Positions 1 through 8,898 of a DNA stretch of 64,000 nucleotides are shown piece after piece. The DNA comes from Synechococcus sp. BIOS-U3-1. GTDB lineage: Bacteria > Cyanobacteriota > Cyanobacteriia > PCC-6307 > Cyanobiaceae. The stretch covers positions 1,922,001 to 1,986,000 of the forward strand of contig NZ_CP047936.1 in NCBI RefSeq assembly GCF_014279975.1. The letters run 5' to 3'. A model generated the notes under the pieces. It had not been told where the DNA came from and searched no databases. It worked only from the letters and a program-made list of their open reading frames with translations. Positions within the stretch are counted from its first letter, which is position 1; each line of letters opens with the position of its first letter. The position numbers were made by a program, and so were the translations under genes.

Positions 1-467
1 GTCACTTTCACTCCCCATGGATCGGTGGCCTCATCAAGCTCCCTCAGCAGAAGCTCATTCACCTCGCTGCGCGTGGTGAAGGTTTGATCCAGATCCAACT
101 TGCCCATCTCGGCACGAATCTGGGTCAACACCAGGTTCACCATCGCTGCCTGCAGATCGTCCACGGCGTAATACGCCTGAGAATGCTCAAGCAATTGCCA
201 ATACACCACCGCATCAACCTCGATGGAGACGTTGTCTCGGGTAATGCAGAGCTGGGGCGGAATATCCAGAACCCGTTCCTTGAGTGACTCGTGACTCACC
301 ACACGTTCGACCACAGGAATCACGATGGAGAGCCCAGGCTGCAACTCACGGTCGAACTTGCCGAGCCGCTCGACGAGCCGCGATCGGCCACCGCTGGTGA
401 CCTTGACACTGCCACTGCCCAAAAGTGCGATCAGGATCAATGCAGGCAGGCTCAGCAGCGCTTCCAT
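1..467 (-). CDS. SPFH/band 7 (stomatin-like) membrane protein, 3' part cut by window edge
   Basis: Reading the minus strand from the ATG at 467 gives an N-terminal hydrophobic segment ([19 protein letters not shown]) followed by a band 7 domain with the typical stretches [35 protein letters not shown] and VYWQL. The frame stays open to base 1, so the C-terminal part lies outside the window. Stomatin-like SPFH proteins form membrane-bound rings or scaffolds and often act with NfeD proteins. An NfeD gene starts divergently only 60 bases away, which fits that pairing. The family call is firm; the specific role (membrane microdomain or protease regulation) is unknown. Confidence 0.88.
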   Translation of the reverse strand, partial: MEALLSLPALILIALLGSGSVKVTSGGRSRLVERLGKFDRELQPGLSIVIPVVERVVSHESLKERVLDIPPQLCITRDNVSIEVDAVVYWQLLEHSQAYYAVDDLQAAMVNLVLTQIRAEMGKLDLDQTFTTRSEVNELLLRELDEATDPWGVKV

Positions 468-527
468 GACGAAAAAGATGTCTAATGCGACGTTAGTCCC
501 CAAAGTAAGGAGAACAAGCCACCAGAC

Positions 528-971
528 ATGCCACCTCTCTGGAGTCCTTTGATCTGGTTGCTAGTGGCCGGCGTGCTGCTGGTCGTCGAACTGGTGCAAC
601 CCAGTTTTGATGGCTTGATGTTCGCCGTCTTCGCCGGACTTGTCGTGTCGGTGCTGACAGCCTTGCTGCCCCTGCAAGTCTGGATTCAGATCATCTTGTT
701 CAGTGTCATCACAGTGCTGGGGACGCTTTGGCTGAGCCGCTGGTCTGCCCAACGCAATCCAAGACCTGGACGTCGAAGACTGAAAGACAACACAGCCGAA
801 GTACTGGGCACGATTGAGCCCGGAGGAGAAGGCAGGGTTCGCTGGCAGGGCCAGAGCTGGGCGGCTAGTTCACTGGATGTGGAAGCCCCCCTACAGGCTG
901 GAGAACGCGTACTCGTGATTAGCAGAGAAGGAACCCAACTTCAGGTTCTGCCGAGCCCACCTTTGCCCTGA
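528..971 (+). CDS. NfeD family membrane protein
   Basis: This 147-residue protein has two or three hydrophobic segments in its first 75 residues ([50 protein letters not shown]) and then a small soluble domain of about 60 residues ending in [17 protein letters not shown]. This is the short NfeD layout: membrane anchor plus an OB-fold (NfeDC) domain. NfeD proteins work with SPFH proteins, and the divergent neighbour is one. An AAGGAG sequence lies at about 507-512, somewhat far from the ATG at 528, but no better start is visible. Confidence in the family is high; the process served is unknown. Confidence 0.85.
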   Translation: MPPLWSPLIWLLVAGVLLVVELVQPSFDGLMFAVFAGLVVSVLTALLPLQVWIQIILFSVITVLGTLWLSRWSAQRNPRPGRRRLKDNTAEVLGTIEPGGEGRVRWQGQSWAASSLDVEAPLQAGERVLVISREGTQLQVLPSPPLP

Positions 972-974
972 ATG

Positions 975-1487
975 TCAGTCGAAAAACAGGAGGCTGACAA
1001 CCTTCCCCATATCCTCGGCACTGCGACAGCTGGCAAGAAGTGTCTCGCTGTCATGAAAAGCCAAACAAATCAGTTGATCACAACGACTGATGATGTCCTG
1101 ATTGCAGAGGCTGCTGGCCAAAGGCAGAGGCAGATCGTCGTGCTCTGGCTTCTCAATCAGATGCAAAACAGTCTCTAATTGATCACGGATCTCAGGGCCC
1201 TGACGACTCAAACTCTGCGGCAGAAGCACTGTGAGCTTCGAGGCATCAACAGCCAGAACACCTCGAATCACCGCTGCATTAACCCCCTGCGCACCTGAAG
1301 TCACGAGAGAGTGGCCCTCCTGCGCAAGCGATCGGGCGATCAGCTCAATCAGATGGATGGCGACTACAGGAACATGACGACTACCGAGGATGGCAATCCT
1401 CCGCGCTCCCTGGTCTTGGAGCAAAGCCAATTCCTGCGCAAGGGTGTCCACCCTGTCCAGTGCAGGAAGATCAAGGGATCGGCTCAA
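975..1487 (-). CDS. DprA/Smf-like Rossmann protein (short cyanobacterial form)
   Basis: The 170-residue product shows a Rossmann-like core: RRIAILGSRHVPVVAIHLIELIARSL, then VTSGAQGVNAAVIRGVL, which resembles the GSR and SGxAxGID-type motifs of DprA/Smf DNA-processing proteins. Full DprA is about 300-370 residues; here the N-terminal SAM-like and C-terminal winged-helix parts are absent, so only a single nucleotide-binding-type domain remains. Cyanobacteria carry such short forms, often labelled DNA recombination-mediator protein A. Its real substrate is not evident. It lies just downstream of the DRTGG-domain gene on the same strand and could be co-transcribed with it. Confidence 0.65.
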   Translation of the reverse strand: MSRSLDLPALDRVDTLAQELALLQDQGARRIAILGSRHVPVVAIHLIELIARSLAQEGHSLVTSGAQGVNAAVIRGVLAVDASKLTVLLPQSLSRQGPEIRDQLETVLHLIEKPEHDDLPLPLASSLCNQDIISRCDQLICLAFHDSETLLASCRSAEDMGKVVSLLFFD

Positions 1488-1541
1488 TGACTACCTGCGA
1501 GCGTTCCTAGAAGCTAGCAGCGGTGAACCCTGTCGGGACCA

Positions 1542-2651
1542 TCACTTTGAGCCGATCGCCAGGTGTTCGAGTCCCACGGCGCTGAGCAAGTCCGCTAAGC
1601 GGCAGTGTTCCTCCACCAAGCGGAAGGCGTAAGTCGCCTTCACCGCCTCATGCAGACGCACGTGGCCGAACGCCTGTTCGATCACTTCAACGGTCCCGAG
1701 TGTGTCCTGCTCGACCTTGAGCAATGGCACCTCCAGTTCATCCGCTCTGCTGATCAACTGAGGAAGCGGATCTCCGGCACCCGTCAAAATCAAACACTGA
1801 GTGGATGCCTCCAGGGCTGCCAGCTGAATATCGGTGCGATCTGCTCCGGTCACGACAGCCATATTGCGGCGGCGGCGGAAGAACTCCATCGCTGAGTTCA
1901 CATTCATTGCCCCGATGCTGAGGGTCTCGACCAACAGGTCGAGTTTCTCGCTGCAGCAGATCACCCGCGCATCGAGCCGACGCACGAGTTCTCCAACCGT
2001 GACACTGCGCAGCAGTGGCGAGCGGGGCATTACACCGAACACCTGAATGCCAAGCGCCTGGAGAGAGGGCACAACATCACGTTCCAGGCTTTCCACATCA
2101 TCCGGAGTCACTGCATTGAGCACCACCCCGCGCAATCGGTCACCAAGCTGCTGACTGGCAGCCAGCAACGCATCGACGCTGCGACTGTCTTCCCAGAGAT
2201 GCACGAGCACCACTGGTGCATCGAGGTCGCGGGCCAGTTGGACCAGACTCAGCCCATAGAGCAAACCCTCATGGAGATTGCCCGCGGCTTCCAACAGGGT
2301 GACAGAACTCTCCGTCTGCCGAAGACTGGACCGAAGCTGTTCAAGCCCCTCACCGGCCGCCAAGGTTCCCTTCGACAGCCGTTGCTGTGCAGTATCGGGA
2401 GACAGCAGATGCAGAGAAGGGATCAGGTCCTGATGGGGCAACCCGAGGGTCTCTCCAACGAAACGGACATCGTCATCGATCAAGGGTGAAGGCAGCGTTC
2501 CTTGATCGGACTCCCAGTCAAGGCTGGTAGCAAGCGGTTTTCCGAACAGGACACGAATGCCCACCGAGCGCAGATGCCGTGCAATCCCAAGGACTAAGGC
2601 GGACTTACCGCTGAAGGGTTCACAGGATCCGATCAGCAGCGTTGAGCCCAT
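1542..2651 (-). CDS. P-loop BioD-like / DRTGG domain protein (phosphotransacetylase N-terminal type)
   Basis: This is a 369-residue protein. Residues 1-30 hold a P-loop of the dethiobiotin synthetase type (IGSCEPFSGKSALVLGIARHL). The central part (VVLVHLWEDSRSVDALLAASQQLGDRLRGVVLN) continues the BioD-like fold, and a DRTGG domain follows around residue 210-320, including VVTGADRTDIQLAA and CLILTGAGDP. The same two domains form the N-terminal half of long phosphotransacetylases, but the catalytic PTA_PTB domain is missing, so this is not a Pta enzyme on its own. It may be a regulatory or nucleotide-sensing protein; function unproven. Confidence 0.75.
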   Translation of the reverse strand: MGSTLLIGSCEPFSGKSALVLGIARHLRSVGIRVLFGKPLATSLDWESDQGTLPSPLIDDDVRFVGETLGLPHQDLIPSLHLLSPDTAQQRLSKGTLAAGEGLEQLRSSLRQTESSVTLLEAAGNLHEGLLYGLSLVQLARDLDAPVVLVHLWEDSRSVDALLAASQQLGDRLRGVVLNAVTPDDVESLERDVVPSLQALGIQVFGVMPRSPLLRSVTVGELVRRLDARVICCSEKLDLLVETLSIGAMNVNSAMEFFRRRRNMAVVTGADRTDIQLAALEASTQCLILTGAGDPLPQLISRADELEVPLLKVEQDTLGTVEVIEQAFGHVRLHEAVKATYAFRLVEEHCRLADLLSAVGLEHLAIGSK

Positions 2652-2680
2652 CCGGGAGATCTGAGATTGGTGCTTACAAT

Positions 2681-3058
2681 TTAAGGGGAACCATCCCCGG
2701 CAATCTGCTCAAGCAACAACCACTGCCAGAAGCTATTCGGGAGATCCTGACGGCCAGCTTCCACAGCTTGCATTAGCCAATCCAACAGTTGATGTGCAGG
2801 GCACTCAAAGGGATACCGCTGATCAACTCGGTCCTGAAATTGCAACTCACAGCGACAGGCCTGCAAGGGGGCATTGGCAGGGCTCCAGCTCAGCAGGTAT
2901 CGATGGGGCTGAGCATCACTACGGGCGCGCTCGCCTCCGAACTTGCCCAGAGGCAATTGTTCAAGAGCAAGTCGCAGGGCATGCTCTCTCCGAAGCCCTC
3001 CGCAGTAAGGAGCGAATAGCGCCAGTTGAGCGTCACCGGACGGACTGGACAACGTCAT
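2681..3058 (-). CDS. EbsA-like small cyanobacterial protein
   Basis: A 125-residue soluble protein starting MTLSSPSGDAQLALFAPYC; an in-frame ATG six codons upstream (3076) is the alternative start. The pattern of an N-terminal aromatic Y-C/Y patch, then LSWSPANAPLQACRCELQFQ and YPFECPAHQLLDWL, resembles the cyanobacterial EbsA family, which is linked to biofilm self-suppression and type IV pilus assembly. The match is from memory of the family pattern rather than an alignment, so the name is tentative. It is divergent from the dehydrogenase gene that starts at 3097, leaving a very short shared promoter region. Confidence 0.5.
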   Translation of the reverse strand: MTLSSPSGDAQLALFAPYCGGLRREHALRLALEQLPLGKFGGERARSDAQPHRYLLSWSPANAPLQACRCELQFQDRVDQRYPFECPAHQLLDWLMQAVEAGRQDLPNSFWQWLLLEQIAGDGSP

Positions 3059-3096
3059 ACCGTCGAGCTGTTCCAAGCATGCACCAGTTCACCGCC

Positions 3097-3867
3097 ATGG
3101 CCAAACTTGTGCCGAGGACCTCCGACGCCAGCTCCGTGGCAGAGACCTGGGCAGGTCGAAGAGTGGGAATCACAGGCGCAGGAGGTGCACTGGGTCGCTC
3201 ACTCACGCGCAGGCTCAGACAAAGGGGCGCCTGGGTCATTGCCCTGAGTCATCGTCCCAAGCCGAGGGAACTGGACAGCTCGGTCGGGCCCCAGGAGTGG
3301 GTCTGCTGGAGCTGCGGAAAGGAAGATGAGCTTGATTCCACATTGAGTCGTCTCGATGTGCTCGTGCTCAACCACGGCATCAACCCGGGTGGCGATCAGA
3401 GCCCCAAGAGCCTGAACCAGGCCCTTGAGGTCAATGCCCTCAGCCAATGGAGGCTCTTACAGCGGTTTGAGCAGCTGGAGAGAGACCTCAAGCAACCGGC
3501 ACAGCCGCCGGAGCTATGGGTAAACACATCGGAGGCTGAAATCCAACCTGCACTAAGCCCTGCTTATGAGCTGAGCAAGCGCCTAATTGGCCAGCTCGTC
3601 AGCCTGCGCTGGAGTGCACCACGTGAAGAGCGAAACAAGCTTCCGAAGCTTCGCAAGCTTGTGCTCGGCCCATTCCGTTCTGAACTCAATCCAATTGGTC
3701 TGATGTCAGCGGATTTCGTGTCAAGTCAAATCCTTTGGCAAGCCGACCGAGGCCTGCCTCTGATCATCGTCACCCCTAATCCGCTCACCTTGCTAGCGAT
3801 GCCTCTCATCGAGCTGGGGCGTTTGGCCTACAACAAAATTTTATGGATTAATCACCACGATCGGTGA
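3097..3867 (+). CDS. Short-chain dehydrogenase/reductase family protein
   Basis: The 256-residue product begins with a Rossmann nucleotide motif, [19 protein letters not shown], and contains [12 protein letters not shown], corresponding to the NNAG position of classical short-chain dehydrogenases. A YELSK segment at about residue 160-165 provides the Tyr and Lys of the YxxxK pair. The C-terminus ([21 protein letters not shown]) is hydrophobic and unlike standard SDRs, suggesting membrane association. An upstream in-frame ATG at 3079 is possible; 3097 leaves room for the divergent EbsA-like gene. Its tail overlaps the convergent map gene by 20 bases. The substrate cannot be read from the sequence. 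Confidence 0.75.
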   Translation: MAKLVPRTSDASSVAETWAGRRVGITGAGGALGRSLTRRLRQRGAWVIALSHRPKPRELDSSVGPQEWVCWSCGKEDELDSTLSRLDVLVLNHGINPGGDQSPKSLNQALEVNALSQWRLLQRFEQLERDLKQPAQPPELWVNTSEAEIQPALSPAYELSKRLIGQLVSLRWSAPREERNKLPKLRKLVLGPFRSELNPIGLMSADFVSSQILWQADRGLPLIIVTPNPLTLLAMPLIELGRLAYNKILWINHHDR

Positions 3868-4687
3868 GGATCTCGCATCCATCGGAGGTCACGACAATCG
3901 TGTGTTCCCACTGCGCTGAAAGGCTGCCGTCGCGAGTCACCACAGTCCAGCGATCTCTGAGCGTTCGACAGGCATTGCTGCCGGCATTCAGGATCGGTTC
4001 CACCGCCAGGGTCATGCCAGGACGCAGTTTGACGTTCGGCAGAACGTCAGTGCGAAAGTTGAACACGGACGGTTCTTCGTGGAGATTGCGACCTACTCCG
4101 TGACCGGTGTAGTCCTCCACCACACTGAATCCACCTTCATGGACGCGATCCTCCACGGCACCAGCGATATCGAGCAACGTGTTACCCGAGCGGATCTGTG
4201 CCAGTCCTGCCATCAGTGACTCTTGAGCCACTTTGCTGAGGGCGGCCGCCTGATCACTCACCTCACCAACACAAATGGTGACGCAACTGTCGCCGTGATA
4301 ACCCTCAAAAAATGCACCTGTGTCCACCTTGAGCAAATCCCCGGCATGAATCACTTTTTTGCTGTTGGGGATGCCGTGAACCACCTCGTCGTTGATGCTT
4401 GAGCAGATGCTGGCGGGGAATCCGTGATAGCCCTTGAAACTTGGGGTTGCACCCATTTCCCTGATGCGTCGCTCGGCATAAGCATCCAGATCGGCAGTGG
4501 TTTGGCCGGGCTCAACCATTTCCATGATTTCCCGAAGCACAGTCGCCACAATGCGACTGGCCTTAGCCATGATTTTCAGCTCTCTCGCGGATTTGATTTC
4601 CACTCCCCGACGCTTCTGAATGCGCGGACCCGTGGCGGTCACACTGCCGGCGTTGGTCGAGGCGAGCAGATCAGCGAACAAGTTCAT
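3848..4687 (-). CDS. map: Methionine aminopeptidase, type I
   Basis: This 279-residue enzyme removes the initiator methionine from new proteins. The metal-dependent pita-bread fold is recognised from [21 protein letters not shown], the two-Asp segment [13 protein letters not shown], the [12 protein letters not shown] histidine region and the late EPIL glutamate. An N-terminal extension of about 35 residues ([16 protein letters not shown]...) precedes the catalytic domain, as in other cyanobacterial paralogues. An in-frame ATG 13 codons earlier (4726) is less likely because it adds a basic, poorly conserved stretch. It converges on the dehydrogenase gene and overlaps it by 20 bases. Confidence 0.95.
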   Translation of the reverse strand: MNLFADLLASTNAGSVTATGPRIQKRRGVEIKSARELKIMAKASRIVATVLREIMEMVEPGQTTADLDAYAERRIREMGATPSFKGYHGFPASICSSINDEVVHGIPNSKKVIHAGDLLKVDTGAFFEGYHGDSCVTICVGEVSDQAAALSKVAQESLMAGLAQIRSGNTLLDIAGAVEDRVHEGGFSVVEDYTGHGVGRNLHEEPSVFNFRTDVLPNVKLRPGMTLAVEPILNAGSNACRTLRDRWTVVTRDGSLSAQWEHTIVVTSDGCEILTDRGD

Positions 4688-4747
4688 CGGTGATTTCTTC
4701 GGGCAGTCCCGACGTCCTGCTGTCACGCTATCAATGGTGACGAGCTA

Positions 4748-5071
4748 ATGCTGGTGGCTCTCTGGATGGCACGACTGCGGCGCTGGCACAGCAGAGTGGC
4801 GCCCTTAGTACTTCTACCGTTGATGACCACGGTCATCACTGGTCTGAGCTATCGGCTAGCGCGCGACTGGTTTGGCATGAGTCGCGACAGCGCTCACTGG
4901 CTGATGAGCCTGCATGAGGGTGAATGGCTAGGACCGCAGCTTGAACCTTTGGTGGTTGTCCTCAACGCGCTGGGCGTGCTCTGGATGTTGATCACGGGCG
5001 GAGGAATGATGGTGCAGTCCTGGAGAAACGCCTGGAAGAAGCGCGGAGTCGACGGTGAGTCGAGGGGGTAA
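4748..5071 (+). CDS. Small PepSY-associated-type membrane protein
   Basis: A 107-residue protein with two membrane segments: one near residues 17-38 (VAPLVLLPLMTTVITGLSYRLA) and one near 68-90 (VVVLNALGVLWMLITGGGMM). Between them lies HWLMSLHEGEWLGPQLEP, a short HEG-type loop seen in PepSY-associated membrane helices. It sits between map and rplS, 33 bases upstream of rplS on the same strand. The PepSY-type assignment is based on the overall pattern (TGLSYR..., LHEG, G...ITG) and the function is unknown. Confidence 0.6.
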   Translation: MLVALWMARLRRWHSRVAPLVLLPLMTTVITGLSYRLARDWFGMSRDSAHWLMSLHEGEWLGPQLEPLVVVLNALGVLWMLITGGGMMVQSWRNAWKKRGVDGESRG

Positions 5072-5104
5072 GCTGGTTGTTTGGCGTGATTACCCGGAGC
5101 TGGG

Positions 5105-5566
5105 ATGGCAGCGGACCAGAAAGACACATCTGCACAAGACAATGCAGATGTCACAAGCACTGAGAACGAGTCCCCGAAGACTGCTGCTCCAGCCGCCAAG
5201 GCTGACCGCCTCAACCCTGCTGATCTAATCAGAGAGTTTGAGAAAGCGCAGCAGAAAACAGATCTTCCCGATATTTACGTGGGAGACACAGTTCGCGTTG
5301 GCGTTCGCATCAGCGAGGGCAATAAGGAGCGTGTTCAGCCCTACGAGGGGGTGGTGATCGCCAAGCGTCACGGCGGGGTGAATCAGACCATCACTGTTCG
5401 CCGCATTTTTCAAGGGATTGGCGTTGAAAGAGTGTTTATGCTGCATAGTCCCCAAGTGGCCTCCATCAAGGTGGAGCGCCGCGGTAAGGTACGGCGGGCG
5501 AAGCTTTTCTATCTGCGGGAACGGGTGGGCAAGGCCACCCGCGTGAAGCAGCGCTTCGACCGCTGA
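5105..5566 (+). CDS. rplS: 50S ribosomal protein L19
   Basis: A 153-residue protein; the last 110 residues are unmistakable L19: [53 protein letters not shown], and a basic tail [22 protein letters not shown]19 sits at the 30S-50S interface. The first 40 or so residues are an Ala/Thr/Glu-rich extension not found in E. coli L19 (about 115 residues), which is common in picocyanobacteria. It is followed 62 bases later by tRNA-Trp and then the PSHCP gene, so a translation-related transcription unit is possible. Confidence 0.97.
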   Translation: MAADQKDTSAQDNADVTSTENESPKTAAPAAKADRLNPADLIREFEKAQQKTDLPDIYVGDTVRVGVRISEGNKERVQPYEGVVIAKRHGGVNQTITVRRIFQGIGVERVFMLHSPQVASIKVERRGKVRRAKLFYLRERVGKATRVKQRFDR

Positions 5567-5628
5567 GGCTTAGGTCTCGTTCATTTCAATGCCATTGCTT
5601 AAGTGATGGTCGAGGGGTCCATCGCCTT

Positions 5629-5701
5629 GCGCCGTTAGTTCAGTTGGTAGAACGCAGGTCTCCAAAACCTGATGTCGGGGGTTCAAGTCCTCCACGGCGC
5701 G
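5629..5701 (+). tRNA. tRNA-Trp (CCA anticodon)
   Basis: A complete 73-base cloverleaf: acceptor arms GCGCCGT and ACGGCGC with discriminator G, D-arm with AGTTGGTAGA, anticodon stem-loop around CTCCAAA giving anticodon CCA, and a T-arm with GGTTCAAGTCC. No CCA tail is encoded. It lies between rplS and the PSHCP gene. Confidence 0.97.
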
Positions 5702-5738
5702 TCCGATGGCCCTTTCTGCAGTTTCCTAGATTTCGAGC

Positions 5739-5927
5739 ATGGAGTTGGATCTTCAACCTGGTGATGTGGTCAAGGTCCTCGAATCAGCCGCCCTCGGCTG
5801 GGTTCGTGCCCGTGTGATTCGTGTCAAATCCGGAGGACGTGTGGTCGTGCAGAGCGATCAAGGTCGTGAATTTACGGCCCGTGGCAACCAAGTTCGTCTG
5901 ATCGAGCCTGCAGGCTTCCGTCCCTGA
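5739..5927 (+). CDS. Picocyanobacterial hyper-conserved protein PSHCP, Tudor domain, tRNA-binding
   Basis: A 62-residue protein, MELDLQPGDVVKVLESAALG onwards. Length, sequence and setting match the Prochlorococcus/Synechococcus hyper-conserved protein, known to be nearly identical in all picocyanobacteria. Published NMR work on that protein reports a Tudor domain over 53 residues and tRNA binding centred on Lys-30; residue 30 here is Lys, in a basic strand RARVIRVKSGGR. It starts 37 bases after tRNA-Trp and is followed by a strong terminator. Its tRNA neighbours and the ribosomal gene upstream fit a translation role, but the cellular function is not established. Identification rests on my recall of the family. 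Confidence 0.9.
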   Translation: MELDLQPGDVVKVLESAALGWVRARVIRVKSGGRVVVQSDQGREFTARGNQVRLIEPAGFRP

Positions 5928-5963
5928 ACAAGCTGAATTCGTCCCGTCATGGGATCACCATCG

Positions 5964-5989
5964 CCGGTGGCTGTAGCCGCCGGTTTTTT
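5964..5989 (+). terminator. Rho-independent terminator after PSHCP gene
   Basis: An 8-bp stem (5964-5971 with 5976-5983, one G-T pair) with loop TGTA is followed directly by six T residues. It sits 37 bases past the PSHCP stop codon and would end a transcript from rplS, tRNA-Trp or the PSHCP promoter. Confidence 0.85.
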
Positions 5990-6027
5990 ATGCCTTCCTT
6001 AAAGCGCTGTCACAGAGAACACTTGTA

Positions 6028-6054
6028 GGTTCTGAAGTCAAGTTGTTCAGAACC
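6028..6054. repeat. Perfect 9-bp inverted repeat in spacer before tRNA-Asp
   Basis: GGTTCTGAA (6028-6036) and TTCAGAACC (6046-6054) are exact reverse complements around a 9-base loop. No T-run follows, so it is not a simple terminator. It could be an operator or part of a structured leader; nothing in the sequence decides this. Confidence 0.5.
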
Positions 6055-6121
6055 CGAGCAGCGCGTGTATTGACGGAGGGCAGGGCAACAGTCGATACTT
6101 TCGATGTCGCGCGAGCGACGC

Positions 6122-6166
6122 AGATCAGATTCCAACGGACGAGCACCGTCGATCTGAATCCGATCT
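6122..6166 (+). other. Potential hairpin abutting the 5' end of tRNA-Asp
   Basis: AGATCAGATTC (6122-6132) pairs with GAATCCGATCT (6156-6166) at 10 of 11 positions, and an inner ACGG/CCGT pair can extend it. The right arm ends exactly one base before the mature tRNA-Asp 5' end at 6167. It may be a tRNA leader structure relevant to processing; this is inference from the pairing alone. Confidence 0.45.
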
Positions 6167-6240
6167 GGGACCGTAGTTCAACCGGTTAGAGCACCGCCCT
6201 GTCACGGCGGAAGTTGCGGGTTCGAATCCCGTCGGTCCCG
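6167..6240 (+). tRNA. tRNA-Asp (GTC anticodon)
   Basis: A 74-base cloverleaf: acceptor GGGACCG paired with CGGTCCC, discriminator G, D-arm GTTCAACCGGTTAGA, anticodon loop CTGTCAC giving GTC, T-arm with GGTTCGAATCC. No CCA is encoded. The gltX start codon follows 21 bases later, so the two may share a transcript. Confidence 0.97.
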
Positions 6241-6261
6241 TTCTTCATCCCGAGCCACACC

Positions 6262-7695
6262 ATGGTGCGTGTTCGTCTGGCCCCAAGTCCAACGGGCACT
6301 CTCCATATTGGAACGGCAAGAACAGCAGTTTTCAACTGGTTGTTCGCCCGACACCAAAAGGGTCAGTTCCTGCTGAGAATTGAGGACACTGACAAAGAAC
6401 GTTCCAAGCCGGAGTTCACTACCAACATCCTTGATGGCCTCGCTTGGCTAGGAATCGACTGGGATGAAGATCCCACTATTCAGAGCGAGCGGGTACACGA
6501 GCATCGTTCTGCCATCCAGTTGCTGCTCGACCGAGGCCTCGCCTACCGCTGTTACGCCAATGAAGAGGAGCTCGCAGCAATGCGAGAACTCCAGAAAGCG
6601 GAGAACAAAGCACCTCGCTACGACAACCGACACAGGCACCTCACAGCCGAGCAGGAAGCATCGTTCAAAGCCGAGGGCCGTGAGGCGGTGATCCGCTTCC
6701 GAATCGATGACAGTGAGGAGATCCACTGGCGCGACCTTGTGCGTGGACCGATGCAGTGGCGCGGAGCCGATCTCGGTGGTGACATGGTGATTGCCCGACG
6801 CGCTCCCAACGACCAGATCGGGGACCCTCTTTACAACCTTGTAGTGGTGGTCGATGACGCGGCCATGGACATCACACATGTCATCCGCGGCGAAGACCAC
6901 ATCGCCAACACCGCCAAGCAACTCCTGCTGTACCAGGCTCTTGAGCTGACCGCGCCGGTCTTTGCCCACACCCCGCTGATCCTCAATGCTGAGGGGCGCA
7001 AACTCTCGAAGCGAGACGGCGTCACATCGATCAACGATTTCCGTTCCATGGGGTACACGGCCGAGGCGATCGCCAACTACATGACCCTCCTGGGCTGGTC
7101 CGTTCCCGAAGGAATGGAGGAACGCTTCACCCTCACGCAGGCCGCTGAAGTGTTCAGCTTCGATCGGGTGAACAAAGCCGGTGCGCGTTTCGACTGGGAC
7201 AAGCTCAACTGGCTCAATGCCCAGGTTCTGCATGGCCTCACACCGCAGCAACTGCTGAATGAAATCTCGCCGCTCTGGCGCGAACAGGGATGGAGCCTGC
7301 CTGAGGACGTGAGCTGGAGCCTGGCCTTATGCGAACTACTCGGACCATCACTCACCTTGCTGAAAGACGGCATTGACCAGGCACAACCCTTTTTTGTCTG
7401 CCCTGAGCTTGAGGACGATGGCCTCAAGCAACTGGAGTTGGAAGGAGCCCGGGGCGCAATCGGTCAGCTGGTGGAATCCCTCGAGAGTGATCCATGGGAC
7501 GGCGGTGACATCGCAGAGGCTCAGTCCTTGCTTGCCGGGGCCGCGAACAAAGCCGGTGTGAAAAAGGGCGTTCTGATGAAATCCTTGCGCGCAGGTCTGC
7601 TCGGCCGTCTCCAGGGACCGGATCTGATCACAACCTGGTCATTGTTGGCCAGGGTCGGGCAGGACCTGCCCCGCCTGAAGCGCTGTCTCACCTGA
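6262..7695 (+). CDS. gltX: Glutamyl-tRNA synthetase
   Basis: This 477-residue class I synthetase charges tRNA-Glu, which in cyanobacteria also feeds tetrapyrrole synthesis. The HIGH-type motif is HIGT at residues 15-18 and the KMSKR-type motif is KLSKR at about 247-251. The length fits bacterial GltX. The ATG at 6262 is the right start because the protein then begins [17 protein letters not shown]; an upstream in-frame start at 6214 would lie inside tRNA-Asp. The tail overlaps the convergent antiporter gene by 57 bases. As a non-discriminating enzyme it may also charge tRNA-Gln, but that cannot be judged here. Confidence 0.98.
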   Translation: MVRVRLAPSPTGTLHIGTARTAVFNWLFARHQKGQFLLRIEDTDKERSKPEFTTNILDGLAWLGIDWDEDPTIQSERVHEHRSAIQLLLDRGLAYRCYANEEELAAMRELQKAENKAPRYDNRHRHLTAEQEASFKAEGREAVIRFRIDDSEEIHWRDLVRGPMQWRGADLGGDMVIARRAPNDQIGDPLYNLVVVVDDAAMDITHVIRGEDHIANTAKQLLLYQALELTAPVFAHTPLILNAEGRKLSKRDGVTSINDFRSMGYTAEAIANYMTLLGWSVPEGMEERFTLTQAAEVFSFDRVNKAGARFDWDKLNWLNAQVLHGLTPQQLLNEISPLWREQGWSLPEDVSWSLALCELLGPSLTLLKDGIDQAQPFFVCPELEDDGLKQLELEGARGAIGQLVESLESDPWDGGDIAEAQSLLAGAANKAGVKKGVLMKSLRAGLLGRLQGPDLITTWSLLARVGQDLPRLKRCLT

Positions 7696-8898
7696 CTCTT
7701 CAGGCTCGACTTGAATCAGACCTAAAACACGCGCCAGGGGCTGGGCCGTCAGTCCCTGAAATCCCACTGTCATCAGGATCGTCAGAAACACGAGGCCCTG
7801 AAGTCGACCAGCTCCGAGGATCCCCGCCTGCTCAAGACGGATTGAAAACAGGGAAGCCACGGCGGCCGTGACAATGCCCCGCGGCGCTAGCCATCCCATG
7901 AAGAGGCGTTGACGCCAGTCAAGAGGCAATCCGATTGTGGCCACGCCCACTGCCGCTGGACGCACCAGCAGCATCAGCGCCAGAACACAGCTGACGCCAC
8001 CCCATCCGAGCGGACTCAGTTCAGCCCACGAGACATCAGCAGCCAGCAGCGGGAAAAGCATCGTGATTGCCAATCTCGCCAGCTCGCGGATCAACTCATC
8101 CAGCTGAGCCGCCTGCGTTGAAGGACGACGGCCAACCACAACGCCTGCAGCAACCGATGCCGGCAGACCGGATTCGGGAAGCAGCCATTCGCAAATGGCA
8201 AACATGAGAAACAGAACGCCAAGGGTCAGCTGCAGCCTTAAGCCCACGGCCTGCTCCGAAGGCAGACGTCTCAACAGCTCAGCAAGCAGCCATCCAACAG
8301 CAACTCCGATCAGCACTCCACCTCCGAGGCGAGACAGCAGGCCAATCGCAAGACCTCTCCAGCCGTAGAGATCGCCAAGCAGCAGCTCGAGCAGCAGCAG
8401 GGCCAGAACGGCTCCCACAGGTTCGAGCACCAGTCCCTCCGCTTCGAGCACATCTCCGAGCGGAGGAGCCAGGCGAATCTGTTGCACGATCGGCGTGACC
8501 ACCGTTGGTCCCGTTCCCAGCACGATGGCGCTGTAAACAGCAGCCACGGACCATCCCAGTCCAGCCAGCCAATGCGCTGCCAGGATTCCAGCGCCCAGCG
8601 ACAGCAACAAACGCAGTACGGAGATCCGCAGCACGGTTGCCTTGATGGTGTCACCGGGCAAGCGCAGATTCAGCCCTCCATCAAACAGAACGAGACTGAC
8701 AAGCAGGCCAACGGTTGTCTCAAGCCCCTCTCCCAGGTCCAAAGGCTCCACAAGGCCAAGACCGGATCGTCCGATCAATAGACCAGACAACAGCAATAGA
8801 ACCACCCCTGGCAGTCCTGAAATGGCCGCAAGCAATCGAGCTCCGGCGCCGGCAAACACCGTGATGCCCCAAAGCAGTCCGAGCCTGTCAGGCGTCAT
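7639..8898 (-). CDS. Cation:proton antiporter, CPA1/NhaP type
   Basis: The 419-residue protein is almost entirely hydrophobic with about 12 predicted membrane segments. It contains the family features [10 protein letters not shown] in an early helix and [23 protein letters not shown] near residue 120-145, the region of the ion-binding unwound helix; the family's usual ND/TDP motif appears here as [21 protein letters not shown] segment near residue 345 is also typical. It would exchange Na+ or K+ for H+ across the plasma or thylakoid membrane. Its 3' end overlaps gltX tail to tail, and its start overlaps the stop of the 81-residue gene upstream, so it belongs to the wecB-led minus-strand cluster. 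Confidence 0.88.
   Translation of the reverse strand: MTPDRLGLLWGITVFAGAGARLLAAISGLPGVVLLLLSGLLIGRSGLGLVEPLDLGEGLETTVGLLVSLVLFDGGLNLRLPGDTIKATVLRISVLRLLLSLGAGILAAHWLAGLGWSVAAVYSAIVLGTGPTVVTPIVQQIRLAPPLGDVLEAEGLVLEPVGAVLALLLLELLLGDLYGWRGLAIGLLSRLGGGVLIGVAVGWLLAELLRRLPSEQAVGLRLQLTLGVLFLMFAICEWLLPESGLPASVAAGVVVGRRPSTQAAQLDELIRELARLAITMLFPLLAADVSWAELSPLGWGGVSCVLALMLLVRPAAVGVATIGLPLDWRQRLFMGWLAPRGIVTAAVASLFSIRLEQAGILGAGRLQGLVFLTILMTVGFQGLTAQPLARVLGLIQVEPEESGETALQAGQVLPDPGQQ

Noticed and set aside
6448-7251. 267-codon open frame antisense to gltX
   Set aside because: gltX carries the class I signature motifs and standard length; the antisense frame has none.
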